From JACZQZ01 sp046756945 (GTDB lineage Bacteria; Pseudomonadota; Alphaproteobacteria; Rhodospirillales; 2-02-FULL-58-16), in the NCBI GenBank assembly GCA_046756945.1, contig JBHHXI010000072.1, positions 1-15,633 on the forward strand: a stretch of 15,633 bases of DNA, read 5' to 3'. Within the stretch, counting starts at the first letter, position 1. Every line of letters starts with the position of its first letter. This document shows positions 1 through 6,693 of this stretch, in pieces. A program made the translations under genes and the position numbers. Below the pieces are notes generated by a model. The model ran no database searches, was not told the origin of the DNA, and saw only the letters and a list, made by a program, of their open reading frames with translations.

Positions 1-28
1 GACGTGGCAACCTATCGCCTCGGCCTCC

Positions 29-59
29 GTGCGGCAAGGGGCGGCGGTCCCTGCCGCAC
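29..59 (+). terminator. GC-rich hairpin, possible terminator of an upstream gene
   Basis: Arms GTGCGGCA (29-36) and TGCCGCAC (52-59) are perfectly complementary. After a bulged A37 the stem continues with GGG (38-40) pairing to CCC (49-51), leaving an 8-nt loop. That is 11 base pairs with one bulge. No T-run follows (the next bases are CCCCCTTGC), so it is either an imperfect intrinsic terminator of a gene left of the window or another RNA structure. The hairpin is seen directly; its role is inference. Confidence 0.35.
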
Positions 60-98
60 CCCCTTGCGGCGCCCCCCGCCGGGGCACGAACCGATCGT

Positions 99-109
99 GA
101 CAATTTGTC
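99..109. promoter_or_regulatory. 11-bp palindrome upstream of the M23 promoter
   Basis: GACAATTTGTC reads the same on both strands around its central T. A related half-site, GACATTGTTG, follows directly at 111-120. The pair lies 40-50 bp upstream of the proposed -35 box at 150-155, where an activator or repressor could bind. This is a weak operator candidate, with only the symmetry and location in its favour. Confidence 0.25.
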
Positions 110-149
110 GGACATTGTTGATTTCTATGGAGAAATTGCCGGGAATCCC

Positions 150-178
150 TTGACACGGTGCATCGGCGCCGACATTCT
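150..178 (+). promoter_or_regulatory. sigma70-type promoter for the M23 peptidase gene
   Basis: A perfect -35 hexamer TTGACA (150-155) is followed after 17 bp by CATTCT (173-178), which keeps the important A at position 2 and T at position 6 of the -10 box. Transcription would start near 185, giving a leader of about 78 nt before the ATG at 263. The upstream in-frame GTG at 158 falls inside this promoter, which argues against that start. Confidence 0.45.
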
Positions 179-262
179 GCGGGCCGGGCTTCACCGTCCG
201 TAGGGACCGGCGATCGAAGCGCGGCGCGGCGAAACGCCGGGCGGTCAGGGAGAGTGCGTCTG

Positions 263-1603
263 ATGGGGGTGACCAGAATACTGGCCGTCGCGGTCCTGTC
301 CGCCGCGTTCCTGTTCACGCGGTTTGCCGCGGACGGTCCGGCCGGCGGCGCGGCCGCGCCCCCTGCTTCGACGCTTATCCCGTGGTCCTTTTCCCTTGGC
401 GGCCCGGCGGCGGCCGCCCCGCTGGAGACCCAGAGTCCGCGCGCGCCCCAGGATACGCCGGTCAACAAGACCCCTTTCACGCAGACCTTGCGGGCCGGGC
501 CGGGCGACACCCTGTCGGGCATGCTGACCGGCGCCGGGATTCCGCGCACCGAGGCCCTAGGCGCCATCGCCGCGCTGGGCAAGCATTACGATCCGCACCG
601 CATCATGCCCGGCCAGGAATTCACCGTGACCTTCCAGCCCGGGCCCGACGGGGTGGCGCCGGGCCGGTTCCTGGGGTTTACCCTGACCCCCGATTTCAAA
701 CGCCTGATCACGGTGACGCGGACCAGAGACGGCCGGTTCCGGGCCTCGACCGTGAAGAAGTCCCTGACCCGCAGGCTGGCGCGGGCCTCGGGGACGATCA
801 AGCAAAGCCTGTTCGACGCCGGCACCCGGGCCGGCCTGCCCATTTCGGTGCTGATCGAGATGATCCGGGCCTATTCCTGGGACGTCGACTTCCAGCGCGA
901 CATCTACCCCGGCGACAGTTTCGAGATCATGTTCGAACGCTTCCACGACGAACGGGGAACGGTCGTCCATAGCGGCCGCATCGTCTTCATCGCGCTTACC
1001 CTGCGCGGCACCCGCCACGCCCTCTATCGACACACCACCGGCGACGGGCGGACCGATTACTTCGACGAAACCGGTCAAAGCGCGCGCAAGGCCCTGTTGC
1101 GCACGCCCGTCGACGGTGCCCGGCTGTCGTCGTCCTTCGGCCGGCGCAAGCACCCCATTCTCGGCTACACGCGGATGCACCGCGGCCTCGATTTCAGGGC
1201 CCCTCCGGGGACGCCCATATACGCCGCCGGAAAGGGGACCGTGGAGTACGTGGGACGCAACGGCGCCTACGGCAGGTACGTCCGCATCCGGCACAACTCC
1301 ACGTACTCCACGGCCTATGCCCACATGCGCCGGTTCGCCAAGGGCCTGCGCAAGGGCAAACGGGTGGAACAGGGGCAGATCATCGGCTACGTCGGCACCA
1401 GCGGCCGCACCACCGGGCCCCACCTGCATTACGAGATCCTGCGCGGCGGGCGCCAGGTCAATCCCCTGACCGTCAAGATGCCGGCGGGGCCCCGCCTCAA
1501 GGGATGGGAGATGTCCCGCTTCCGCTTCGCCGTATCCAAGATCGAGCGCCAGTACGCCGAACTGGCCATCGACCTGACGGTCGCCGGCGGCAGCGACGAG
1601 TAA
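263..1603 (+). CDS. Exported M23-family murein endopeptidase with LysM/OapA-like domain
   Basis: This 446-residue protein probably cuts peptide cross-links of peptidoglycan in the periplasm. Residues about 5-19 form a hydrophobic segment (signal peptide or N-terminal anchor), followed by an Ala/Pro-rich low-complexity linker to about 70. Residues 76-122 (RAGPGDTLSGML...IMPGQEF) look like a LysM/OapA-type glycan-binding module. The C-terminal M23 (LytM) domain, about 280-405, has the zinc set intact: H306 and D310 in HRGLD, and H389 in GPHLHYE. H354 and H387 are the catalytic histidines. An intact site suggests an active enzyme and not an EnvC/NlpD-type activator. The ATG at 263 is chosen because AGGGAGAG lies 8 nt upstream and the signal segment begins there; a GTG at 158 would add 35 Arg-rich residues. 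Transcribed alone, with its own promoter and terminator. The family call is firm; the exact substrate bond is not known. Confidence 0.9.
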   Translation: MGVTRILAVAVLSAAFLFTRFAADGPAGGAAAPPASTLIPWSFSLGGPAAAAPLETQSPRAPQDTPVNKTPFTQTLRAGPGDTLSGMLTGAGIPRTEALGAIAALGKHYDPHRIMPGQEFTVTFQPGPDGVAPGRFLGFTLTPDFKRLITVTRTRDGRFRASTVKKSLTRRLARASGTIKQSLFDAGTRAGLPISVLIEMIRAYSWDVDFQRDIYPGDSFEIMFERFHDERGTVVHSGRIVFIALTLRGTRHALYRHTTGDGRTDYFDETGQSARKALLRTPVDGARLSSSFGRRKHPILGYTRMHRGLDFRAPPGTPIYAAGKGTVEYVGRNGAYGRYVRIRHNSTYSTAYAHMRRFAKGLRKGKRVEQGQIIGYVGTSGRTTGPHLHYEILRGGRQVNPLTVKMPAGPRLKGWEMSRFRFAVSKIERQYAELAIDLTVAGGSDE

Positions 1604-1621
1604 GCCGCAAAGCGGGACGTT

Positions 1622-1656
1622 CCACGCCGGAAAAATAAGAACCTTCCGTGGTTTTT
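1622..1656 (+). terminator. Intrinsic terminator after the M23 gene
   Basis: CCAC (1622-1625) pairs with GTGG (1648-1651) and GGAA (1629-1632) with TTCC (1644-1647), with a 3-nt bulge (1626-1628) and an 11-nt loop. Five Ts follow (1652-1656). It begins 18 bp after the M23 stop codon and lies in the convergent gap between that gene and the regulator. Confidence 0.55.
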
Positions 1657-1719
1657 CGTCCCTCGCGAAGGCCCCGTCGGGCCGGAGCGGCCATCGTGAA
1701 CATCGTCATTCGACGTCCA

Positions 1720-1739
1720 ACCGGTTGTTCTTGACCGGT
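1720..1739 (-). terminator. Weak hairpin downstream of the BTAD regulator gene
   Basis: ACCGGT (1720-1725) and ACCGGT (1734-1739) are both self-complementary and can pair with each other over an 8-nt loop. They lie about 20 bp beyond the regulator's stop codon at 1759, read on the minus strand. No T-run follows in that direction, so the terminator role is only possible. The first copy extends to AACCGGTT (1719-1726). Confidence 0.25.
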
Positions 1740-1758
1740 TCGATCGGATACGGGCGCC

Positions 1759-3753
1759 TCATTCGAGCCCGGCCTTGCGCATGCCGTCGAGGAAATGCGG
1801 CATCGCGCGCGTGGTGTAGGGAACGTGCTGCTTGACCCACTCGATGGAGATGTTGGGCTGTATGTCCAGGAGCCTTGCCATCGCGGCGCGTGTTTCTTCC
1901 GTCCTGCCTGCCTGCGCCAGGCTTGCACAGAGGATGCGATGGGCCGCCGTGAAACCGGGACGTTCCCGTATCGCTTCCCGGGCCCATTCGATGGCCTTGT
2001 CGTATCGACGGGCAAAGTAATGGGCAACGCCCGTGCCGGAGTAATAGAAAGCGGTGAGCGGATCATGCGGGCTCATACGATGCGCCTGCTGGAAGTAGCG
2101 GATAGCCTCTTCGGATTGCCCGTCGAACACGAGCGCCCAACCGAGATACCCATAAGCCGTCGCAAAGTTGGGATTTAGCTCTATGGCGCGCATGTATTCA
2201 CGCACGGTCTCTTCGGTCTGGCGCTCCGTAAACGCCAGATAGCCCAACGCAAGATGGGCCCACGGATCTTCGTAGTCCAGTTCGGCCGCCTGGTGGGCCA
2301 GTTCGGCGGCGTAGTGGTAGTCGTCGCTTTCCGGTATCCAGCCGACATGCCCTGAAACCAGCAGGGCGAACGCCAGCAGGCTGTGCGCCGGTCCGTACTC
2401 CGGGTATAGCTGAACGGCCTGGCGAAGGATTTCTATGGCAATTTCGCTTTCCTTCGTCGTCATCCGCCCATAGTGGGCCATGGCACGCATGACAAGGTGC
2501 CACGCGCCCAGATCCTCGGGGGACCGGCTTTGGGAGCGTATGCCCTCGGCCGCTACGAGCTTGGGCTCGATCGCCGCCGTCACGCTCTGGGTTATGTCGT
2601 CCTGCAGTTCGAATATGTCGGTGAGGTCGCGGTCATAGTGTTGGGCCCAGAGGTGGGATCCGCTAATCGCGTCGACCAGCTGCGCCGTGATTCGTACGCG
2701 ATTTCCAACCTTCCGGACGCTGCCCTCGAGGATATAACGGACGCCGAGTTCCCGTACTATCTGCTTGATGTCGACGGCTTTTCCCTTGTAGACGAATGTC
2801 GAATTGCGCGCGATGACGAGGAACCACCGCAGTCTGGACAGTGCCGTGATGATGTCTTCGGTGATGCCATCGCTGAAATACTCCTGCTCGGGATCGCCAC
2901 TCAGGTTGAGGAACGGAAGCACGGCAATCGAAGGCTTTTGCTCGCCTGACGGCGGCGCATCCTTGCCTCCGCGACGGTCTCCGACCGCTCCATCGCCGTC
3001 GGCAATCCGGCCTGCCACGCTTTGACGGGTGAGACGGATCCGGTCATACAGACGCTCCGTGTCCGCGTCCGGGTCGACACCAAGCTCGCGCTGTAAAACC
3101 CCGCGGCAGGCCTGGTACTGCTTGATGGCGAGGCTCGTCTGACCCTTGCTCGCGTACCGTTCCATGAGAGTCCGATGTGCGACCTCCTGCAACGGATCAA
3201 TCGTCAGCAGTCGTCGCGCCGTATGCGCAGCCGAGCCGTGCGTTCCAGCCCGCAACTGATGATCCATGAGCCCGGTGCAGGCATCGACCATCAGGTCGTG
3301 CAAACGGTCCCGTTCACCACACAGAAAATCATCGAATGCCGGATCGCGTACACGGATCCCGGCAAGAAGCTCATCTTGATAAAGCGCCACGGCGGCCTGC
3401 AGGGCGTCCGGCGAACCATCGGCCACCAGCTTCTCAAAGATAACGATATCGGTCTCGACGGCAGTTGGATCGAGGGAGATCGTGTCGCCTTCGATAATCA
3501 GCGGGCATGGTTCGATACCGTCGAGCGCCTGGCGAAGCGCCCACAAGGCCTGACGCAGGCTGCCACGGGCCTGGCTTTCGCCGCGTTCGCTCCACAGCAG
3601 TCCCATCAGCTTTTCGCGCGAATGCGCCATGCCCGGCTTCAGGCCGAGGTACGCCAGCAGCAACGCCGCCTTGGTGCCATCGATGGCGATCTTCCGGTCC
3701 GCACCGTCGCGGACATGGAAGCCGCCAAGCAGCGTTAGGCGCAGACACGTCAT
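1759..3753 (-). CDS. BTAD-domain one-component regulator with TolB-N-like domain and TPRs
   Basis: This 664-residue cytoplasmic protein has the layout of the large SARP-like/adenylate-cyclase-type regulators. Residues 1-95 are an OmpR-type winged helix, opening with LRLTLLGGF. Residues about 97-245 are the bacterial transcriptional activator domain, ending in GVDPDADTERLYDRI. A linker (245-272) precedes a TolB-N/FlgO-like domain at about 274-390, with IAVLPFLNLSGDPEQEYFSD and the YILEGSVRK and RITAQLVD blocks. TPR-type helices fill about 415-640 (for example EYMRAIELNPNFATAYGYLG). There is no phospho-receiver domain and no membrane segment, so any signal is probably sensed by the C-terminal half. 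The ATG at 3753 is preferred over the GTG at 3807 because GAGGGG lies about 8 nt upstream and the winged helix starts there. It is divergent from the pentapeptide gene and probably controls it and itself (inference). Its DNA looks somewhat less GC-rich than the flanking housekeeping genes. Confidence 0.85.
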   Translation of the reverse strand: MTCLRLTLLGGFHVRDGADRKIAIDGTKAALLLAYLGLKPGMAHSREKLMGLLWSERGESQARGSLRQALWALRQALDGIEPCPLIIEGDTISLDPTAVETDIVIFEKLVADGSPDALQAAVALYQDELLAGIRVRDPAFDDFLCGERDRLHDLMVDACTGLMDHQLRAGTHGSAAHTARRLLTIDPLQEVAHRTLMERYASKGQTSLAIKQYQACRGVLQRELGVDPDADTERLYDRIRLTRQSVAGRIADGDGAVGDRRGGKDAPPSGEQKPSIAVLPFLNLSGDPEQEYFSDGITEDIITALSRLRWFLVIARNSTFVYKGKAVDIKQIVRELGVRYILEGSVRKVGNRVRITAQLVDAISGSHLWAQHYDRDLTDIFELQDDITQSVTAAIEPKLVAAEGIRSQSRSPEDLGAWHLVMRAMAHYGRMTTKESEIAIEILRQAVQLYPEYGPAHSLLAFALLVSGHVGWIPESDDYHYAAELAHQAAELDYEDPWAHLALGYLAFTERQTEETVREYMRAIELNPNFATAYGYLGWALVFDGQSEEAIRYFQQAHRMSPHDPLTAFYYSGTGVAHYFARRYDKAIEWAREAIRERPGFTAAHRILCASLAQAGRTEETRAAMARLLDIQPNISIEWVKQHVPYTTRAMPHFLDGMRKAGLE

Positions 3754-3809
3754 CGAGACGGTCCCCTCGTCAGCGAGTACTCCGCGCCGGTGCCGGAAAT
3801 CCAGCACAT

Positions 3810-3858
3810 TTAACGCCTAATTAACGGCAACCGCAACGGTCCAGCCGTCCTGTTAACG
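3810..3858. promoter_or_regulatory. CtrA-like TTAA-N7-TTAA box plus third TTAACG half-site
   Basis: TTAACG occurs at 3810-3815, 3821-3826 and 3853-3858 in the gap between two divergent genes. The first two copies give a perfect TTAA-N7-TTAAC, the consensus of the alphaproteobacterial cell-cycle regulator CtrA. The third copy is 32 bp further, close to three helical turns, and a degenerate GCAACGG sits between them at 3833-3839. Read as heptamers, TTAACGC and TTAACGG are separated by 4 bp, which also fits the 11-bp direct repeats bound by SARP/BTAD winged helices. The sequence match is direct; which protein binds is undecided. Confidence 0.55.
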
Positions 3859-3929
3859 GGGTGCCAGACAGCCGCCGAACGCGAGACGGCTAGGATTCAG
3901 GCTCATTGAACCAGTGAATGGAGTTCCCC

Positions 3930-4370
3930 ATGAAACCCTGGACATTGCTCATCGCGACGAGTCTCGTCATTGCCGCCGGCGTGACCGAGGCGCCGGCCTT
4001 TGAGGAAGCGCAGTATCAGGCCGTCAAAAGCGGCCAGAAGGGCTGCCTGTGGTGCGACCTCAGCGGCGCAAACCTCACCGGATTAAACTTCGCGGGCGGC
4101 GACCTCACGGGTGCCGACCTCACGGGCGCCAACCTCACGGGCGTTGACCTGACGAACGTCGACCTGACGGGCGCCGACCTCACGGGCGCCATCCTCACCC
4201 GCGCCGTCCTCACCGGCACGAAATTTACCGGTGCGGACCTTGACCAGGTCGACTTCACGGGCGTCGTTCTGACCGGCGCATCCCTGGAACGGGCCAATTG
4301 CGACTGGGCCACGAAATTCCCCGAGGATGCGGGTTTTTCCTGTGTGGGTGTCACGATTGAACGCAAATAG
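3930..4370 (+). CDS. Exported pentapeptide-repeat protein
   Basis: This small protein of 146 residues has a signal peptide (MKPWTLLIATSLVIAAGV...), with likely cleavage after APA at residue 23. Residues about 43-122 are 16 consecutive pentapeptides of the A(D/N)LTG type, predicted to form a right-handed quadrilateral beta-helix of about four turns. A CLWC motif (C39, C42) caps the helix at the N-terminal side, and C124 and C138 lie after it. In a periplasmic location these four could form disulfides. ATG 3930 is chosen over ATG 3918 because GGAG (3920-3923) is a suitable ribosome binding site for it. Export argues against a gyrase-protecting role like that of Qnr or MfpA, which act in the cytoplasm. 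The function is unknown; a structural or binding role in the envelope is inference. The divergent regulator is its likely controller. Confidence 0.85.
   Translation: MKPWTLLIATSLVIAAGVTEAPAFEEAQYQAVKSGQKGCLWCDLSGANLTGLNFAGGDLTGADLTGANLTGVDLTNVDLTGADLTGAILTRAVLTGTKFTGADLDQVDFTGVVLTGASLERANCDWATKFPEDAGFSCVGVTIERK
4056..4295 (+). repeat. 15-bp tandem repeat array coding for pentapeptides
   Basis: Sixteen in-frame 15-bp units, consensus GACCTCACGGGCGCC, encode the pentapeptide helix. Units at 4116-4130 and 4176-4190 are identical, and those at 4101-4115 and 4161-4175 differ from them by one base each. Conservation at third codon positions suggests recent duplication or gene conversion and not only selection on the protein. 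Units outside 4101-4190 are more diverged. Confidence 0.85.
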
Positions 4371-4461
4371 CGCCCCTGCCGCGGGACACCGGCGGCGCGG
4401 CTCAAAGCGCAACCAGGGCGCCCCTTGACGAGCACACGCTCCGGCTTGTTCAGGCAGCGTC

Positions 4462-5292
4462 CTACAGGGTGAACTGGTTGCCCGACGCCTCGCCCCAGGC
4501 GGCGAGGAATTCGCCCAGGTGGGGACGTTCGCCGCGGTTGGATTCGATGAAGGCGACGACGTCGGCGACGGCGCGGTTGTACGCCTCGATGGTCAGGCCG
4601 CCGGTGTGCACCCGGTAGCGGAGGTACACCAGGTAGGTGTTCAGCACGTCGGTTTCGCAGTAGTTGCGGATGTCGGCGATGCGGCCCTCGTCGTACAGGC
4701 CCGCCACCTCCGATCCGTCGACGCCGAACTTGCCGGGAAAGCCCAGCACCGCGCACACCTCGTTCAGCCGGACTCTGGCCGAGGCCCCGTAATCGGACAG
4801 GACCTCCAGCAGGTCGCAGTGCCAGTCGGCGCTGTAGCGGCTGGTGTAGCTGTTCCACTTGTCGCCCGCCGTGTGCAGGTAGGCCGCCGCGACGCCGTGC
4901 GCCATGGCCCGGTACTTGAGCACCGGCAGGTCGAAGGTGCGTCCGTTGAAGCTGACCAGACGCGGCTTCAGCTTTTCGAAGTAGGTGAAAAAGCCCTGCA
5001 GGAGCTGCTTCTCGTCGAAGTCCGCCTGGCCGCCGGAGCGCAGGTCGCGCAGCAGATAGGTCTCGTTCGCGCCTTCGCGCTCGATCTCCGCCTCCAGGAA
5101 GCTGATCGCCACCACCTTGTGGAAGGGCTGGCGCGCGAACGGGTTGCGCCCATCGGTGATGTCCAGGTGATAGCGTTCGAGCTCCCGGCGGCGTTCGGCC
5201 ACGTCGGCGCCCTCGAACCCGGTCAATGTGGGCACGACGTCGGTGTCGGGCACGGTCTCGATGTCGAAGACGAAAAGGGTCCGGTGCTGCAT
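4462..5292 (-). CDS. DnaQ-fold 3'-5' exonuclease (PolB-exonuclease-like)
   Basis: This 276-residue protein looks like the stand-alone 3'-5' exonucleases related to the proofreading domain of B-family DNA polymerases (PF10108-type). Three metal-binding motifs are visible. Exo I is FDIETVPD with D10 and E12, Exo II is SFNGRTFDLPVL with N116 and D121, and Exo III is RNYCETDVLNTYLVYLR with Y211 and D215. A complete acidic set suggests an active nuclease on DNA or RNA 3' ends; the substrate is not known. The start at ATG 5292 places FVFDIET close to the N-terminus as is usual, though a GTG three codons upstream (5301) is possible. No signal peptide or membrane segment. It is divergent from ybaB-recR and convergent with the pentapeptide gene. 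Not dnaQ itself, because it lacks that protein's overall sequence and clamp-binding tail. Confidence 0.8.
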   Translation of the reverse strand: MQHRTLFVFDIETVPDTDVVPTLTGFEGADVAERRRELERYHLDITDGRNPFARQPFHKVVAISFLEAEIEREGANETYLLRDLRSGGQADFDEKQLLQGFFTYFEKLKPRLVSFNGRTFDLPVLKYRAMAHGVAAAYLHTAGDKWNSYTSRYSADWHCDLLEVLSDYGASARVRLNEVCAVLGFPGKFGVDGSEVAGLYDEGRIADIRNYCETDVLNTYLVYLRYRVHTGGLTIEAYNRAVADVVAFIESNRGERPHLGEFLAAWGEASGNQFTL

Positions 5293-5364
5293 GACTCCCA
5301 CCCGGCCCTGTTATACACTGGCCGGCGGAAACCTCCCACACCCATGGCCGGAGTCCAACCCGCG

Positions 5365-5688
5365 ATGACAAACCTCGCAGACATGATGAAGCAGGCGCAA
5401 AAGCTCCAGTCCAGGATGAGCGAGATGCAGGAGCGCCTGGCCGATGTGGAGGTCACCGGCGCCGCCGGCGGCGGCATGGTGCAGGTGACCCTTTCGGGCA
5501 AGGTTGAGGCGCGCAGGGTGAAGATCGATCCCTCCCTGGCGGCGCCCGGGGAGGTGGAGGTGCTGGAGGACTTGATCGTCGCCGCCTTCAACGACGCCAA
5601 GGCCAAGGTCGACGCCCAGGTGGCGGAAAAGATGTCCGAACTGACCGGCGGCATGGCCCTGCCGCCGGGGCTGAAGCTGCCGTTTTAG
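5365..5688 (+). CDS. ybaB: YbaB/EbfC family nucleoid-associated protein
   Basis: A 107-residue protein with the typical YbaB/EbfC pattern. It has an N-terminal amphipathic helix (MKQAQKLQSRMSEMQERL), a beta sheet carrying VEVTGAAGGGMVQVTLSGK, the KIDPSL turn, a second long helix (LEDLIVAAFNDAKAKV) and a Gly/Pro-rich tail (PPGLKLPF). Members are small dimeric DNA-binding proteins, and the gene usually sits just before recR, as here. ATG 5365 gives the usual family length; ATG 5344 would add seven residues and cannot be excluded. CGGAG lies 11 nt upstream of 5365. The dnaX gene that often precedes this pair is absent; a divergent exonuclease gene takes its place. Confidence 0.9.
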   Translation: MTNLADMMKQAQKLQSRMSEMQERLADVEVTGAAGGGMVQVTLSGKVEARRVKIDPSLAAPGEVEVLEDLIVAAFNDAKAKVDAQVAEKMSELTGGMALPPGLKLPF

Positions 5689-5760
5689 ACAAAAGGCGGA
5701 TGTCGAGGATTGGGCCGCGCCGGGTTGCGGTGTTTTCCGTTCCGACAGCCGGTATCTGAC

Positions 5761-6348
5761 ATGTCCGACCTGGAACGGCTGATCCAGCTTCTCGCCAAGC
5801 TGCCGGGGCTGGGGCCCCGCTCGGCGCGGCGGGCGGCGCTGCATCTGGTCAAGCGCCGCGATTCCCTGCTGGCGCCGCTGGCCAAGGTCCTGACCGACGC
5901 CGCCGACAGCATCCGCCCCTGCTCGGTGTGCGGAAACCTGGACACCCGGGACCCCTGCGCCGTCTGCACCGACCCCAAGCGGGACGATTCCGTGATCTGC
6001 GTCGTCGAGGAGGTGGCGGACATGTGGGCGCTGGAGCGCACGGCCGCGTTCCGGGGCCGCTATCACGTGCTGGGCGGGACGCTTTCGGCCCTTGACGGTG
6101 TCGGACCCGAGGACCTCGACATCCCGGGCCTCATCGCCCGCGTCCAGGGCGGCCCGGTGAAGGAGGTGATCCTCGCCACCAACGCCACCGTCGACGGCCA
6201 GACCACGGCCCATTACATCGCCGACCGCCTGGCCGATTGCGGCGTCCGGGTGTCGGGCCTCGCCCACGGCGTGCCCATGGGCGGCGAGCTGGACTACCTG
6301 GACGAGGGAACCCTGGGCGCGGCGCTGAAGGCGCGGCGGCCGGTGTAG
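5761..6348 (+). CDS. recR: Recombination mediator protein RecR
   Basis: A 195-residue RecR, of normal length. It works with RecO (and RecF) to load RecA onto SSB-coated single-stranded DNA at gaps. Residues 10-30 hold the helix-hairpin-helix (LAKLPGLGPRSARRAALHLV). A C4 zinc finger follows (C54, C57, C66, C69). The Toprim domain starts at about 78 (ICVVEEVADMWALE), and the conserved tail is LAHGVPMGGELDYLDEGTL. ATG 5761 matches the family N-terminus. A TTG at 5710 in frame would add 17 residues of no family resemblance. The start lies 72 bp after ybaB, most likely in one transcript. The Shine-Dalgarno sequence before 5761 is poor, which may mean translation depends on the upstream gene. Confidence 0.95.
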   Translation: MSDLERLIQLLAKLPGLGPRSARRAALHLVKRRDSLLAPLAKVLTDAADSIRPCSVCGNLDTRDPCAVCTDPKRDDSVICVVEEVADMWALERTAAFRGRYHVLGGTLSALDGVGPEDLDIPGLIARVQGGPVKEVILATNATVDGQTTAHYIADRLADCGVRVSGLAHGVPMGGELDYLDEGTLGAALKARRPV

Positions 6349-6693
6349 CACCGCCGCGCCCGTTCAGCGGCGGGTCGCCGCCTCCTTGCATCTCTTTGCA
6401 CCCGGTGCCGTCGGCGGTTTTTCGGCGTCCGGGAAGGACCCGGAAATCCGGGGATTTCGCCGCGGCCGGGCCGCGCAACCCCCCGGTAAACGGCCTCTCT
6501 GCGCCGCCCGGGCGACACCACGGGAAAATTCAAAAAAATGTGCCCCTATACCCCAATCGGGGGATGCGGCGCCGCTCGGCCCCGGTCGATAATGCTTGCC
6601 ATGGAATTCGTTAACCGGCCCGGAAAACCTTTGAATGCCGGGCGTTTGCTGTACCCGGAGCAATAGCGCCTCCGGGGACATCGGACATAAACG
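6349..6693. other. 345-bp non-coding stretch after recR
   Basis: I find no convincing gene here. It holds possible termination structures for recR: CCGCCG (6351-6356) with CGGCGG (6368-6373), then a T-rich TTTTT at 6418-6422. It also has the inverted repeat at 6443-6458 described separately, and a small CCCC-AATC-GGGG hairpin at 6551-6562. A CtrA-type half-site TTAACC lies at 6611-6616, about 80 bp before the next gene. A small RNA cannot be excluded but nothing shows one. Confidence 0.4.
6443..6458. promoter_or_regulatory. 7-2-7 inverted repeat GAAATCC-GG-GGATTTC
   Basis: Two perfect 7-bp arms are separated by two bases. The spacing is too tight for a stable RNA hairpin, so a dimeric DNA-binding protein is the more natural reading. 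It lies about 95 bp after recR and 236 bp before the small exported gene. No family assignment can be made. Confidence 0.25.

Noticed and set aside
12..194. A 60-codon minus-strand frame at the left edge
   Set aside because: It covers a hairpin and a promoter, has no family resemblance and no clear ribosome binding site.
158..262. GTG start at 158 for the M23 protein
   Set aside because: It lies inside the likely promoter, lacks a ribosome binding site and would bury the signal peptide behind 35 Arg-rich residues.
4056..4295. Regular repeats considered as a CRISPR array
   Set aside because: The 15-bp units are contiguous without spacers and encode pentapeptides in frame.
4519..5364. N-terminal extension of the YbaB frame opposite the exonuclease gene
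   Set aside because: The frame stays open by chance; YbaB proteins are about 107 residues and start near 5365.
4016..5371. A 451-codon minus-strand frame across the pentapeptide gene and exonuclease
   Set aside because: It is out of frame with the true exonuclease and antisense to the pentapeptide repeat; its repetitive RSAPVRS-like segment is just the complement of the 15-bp array.
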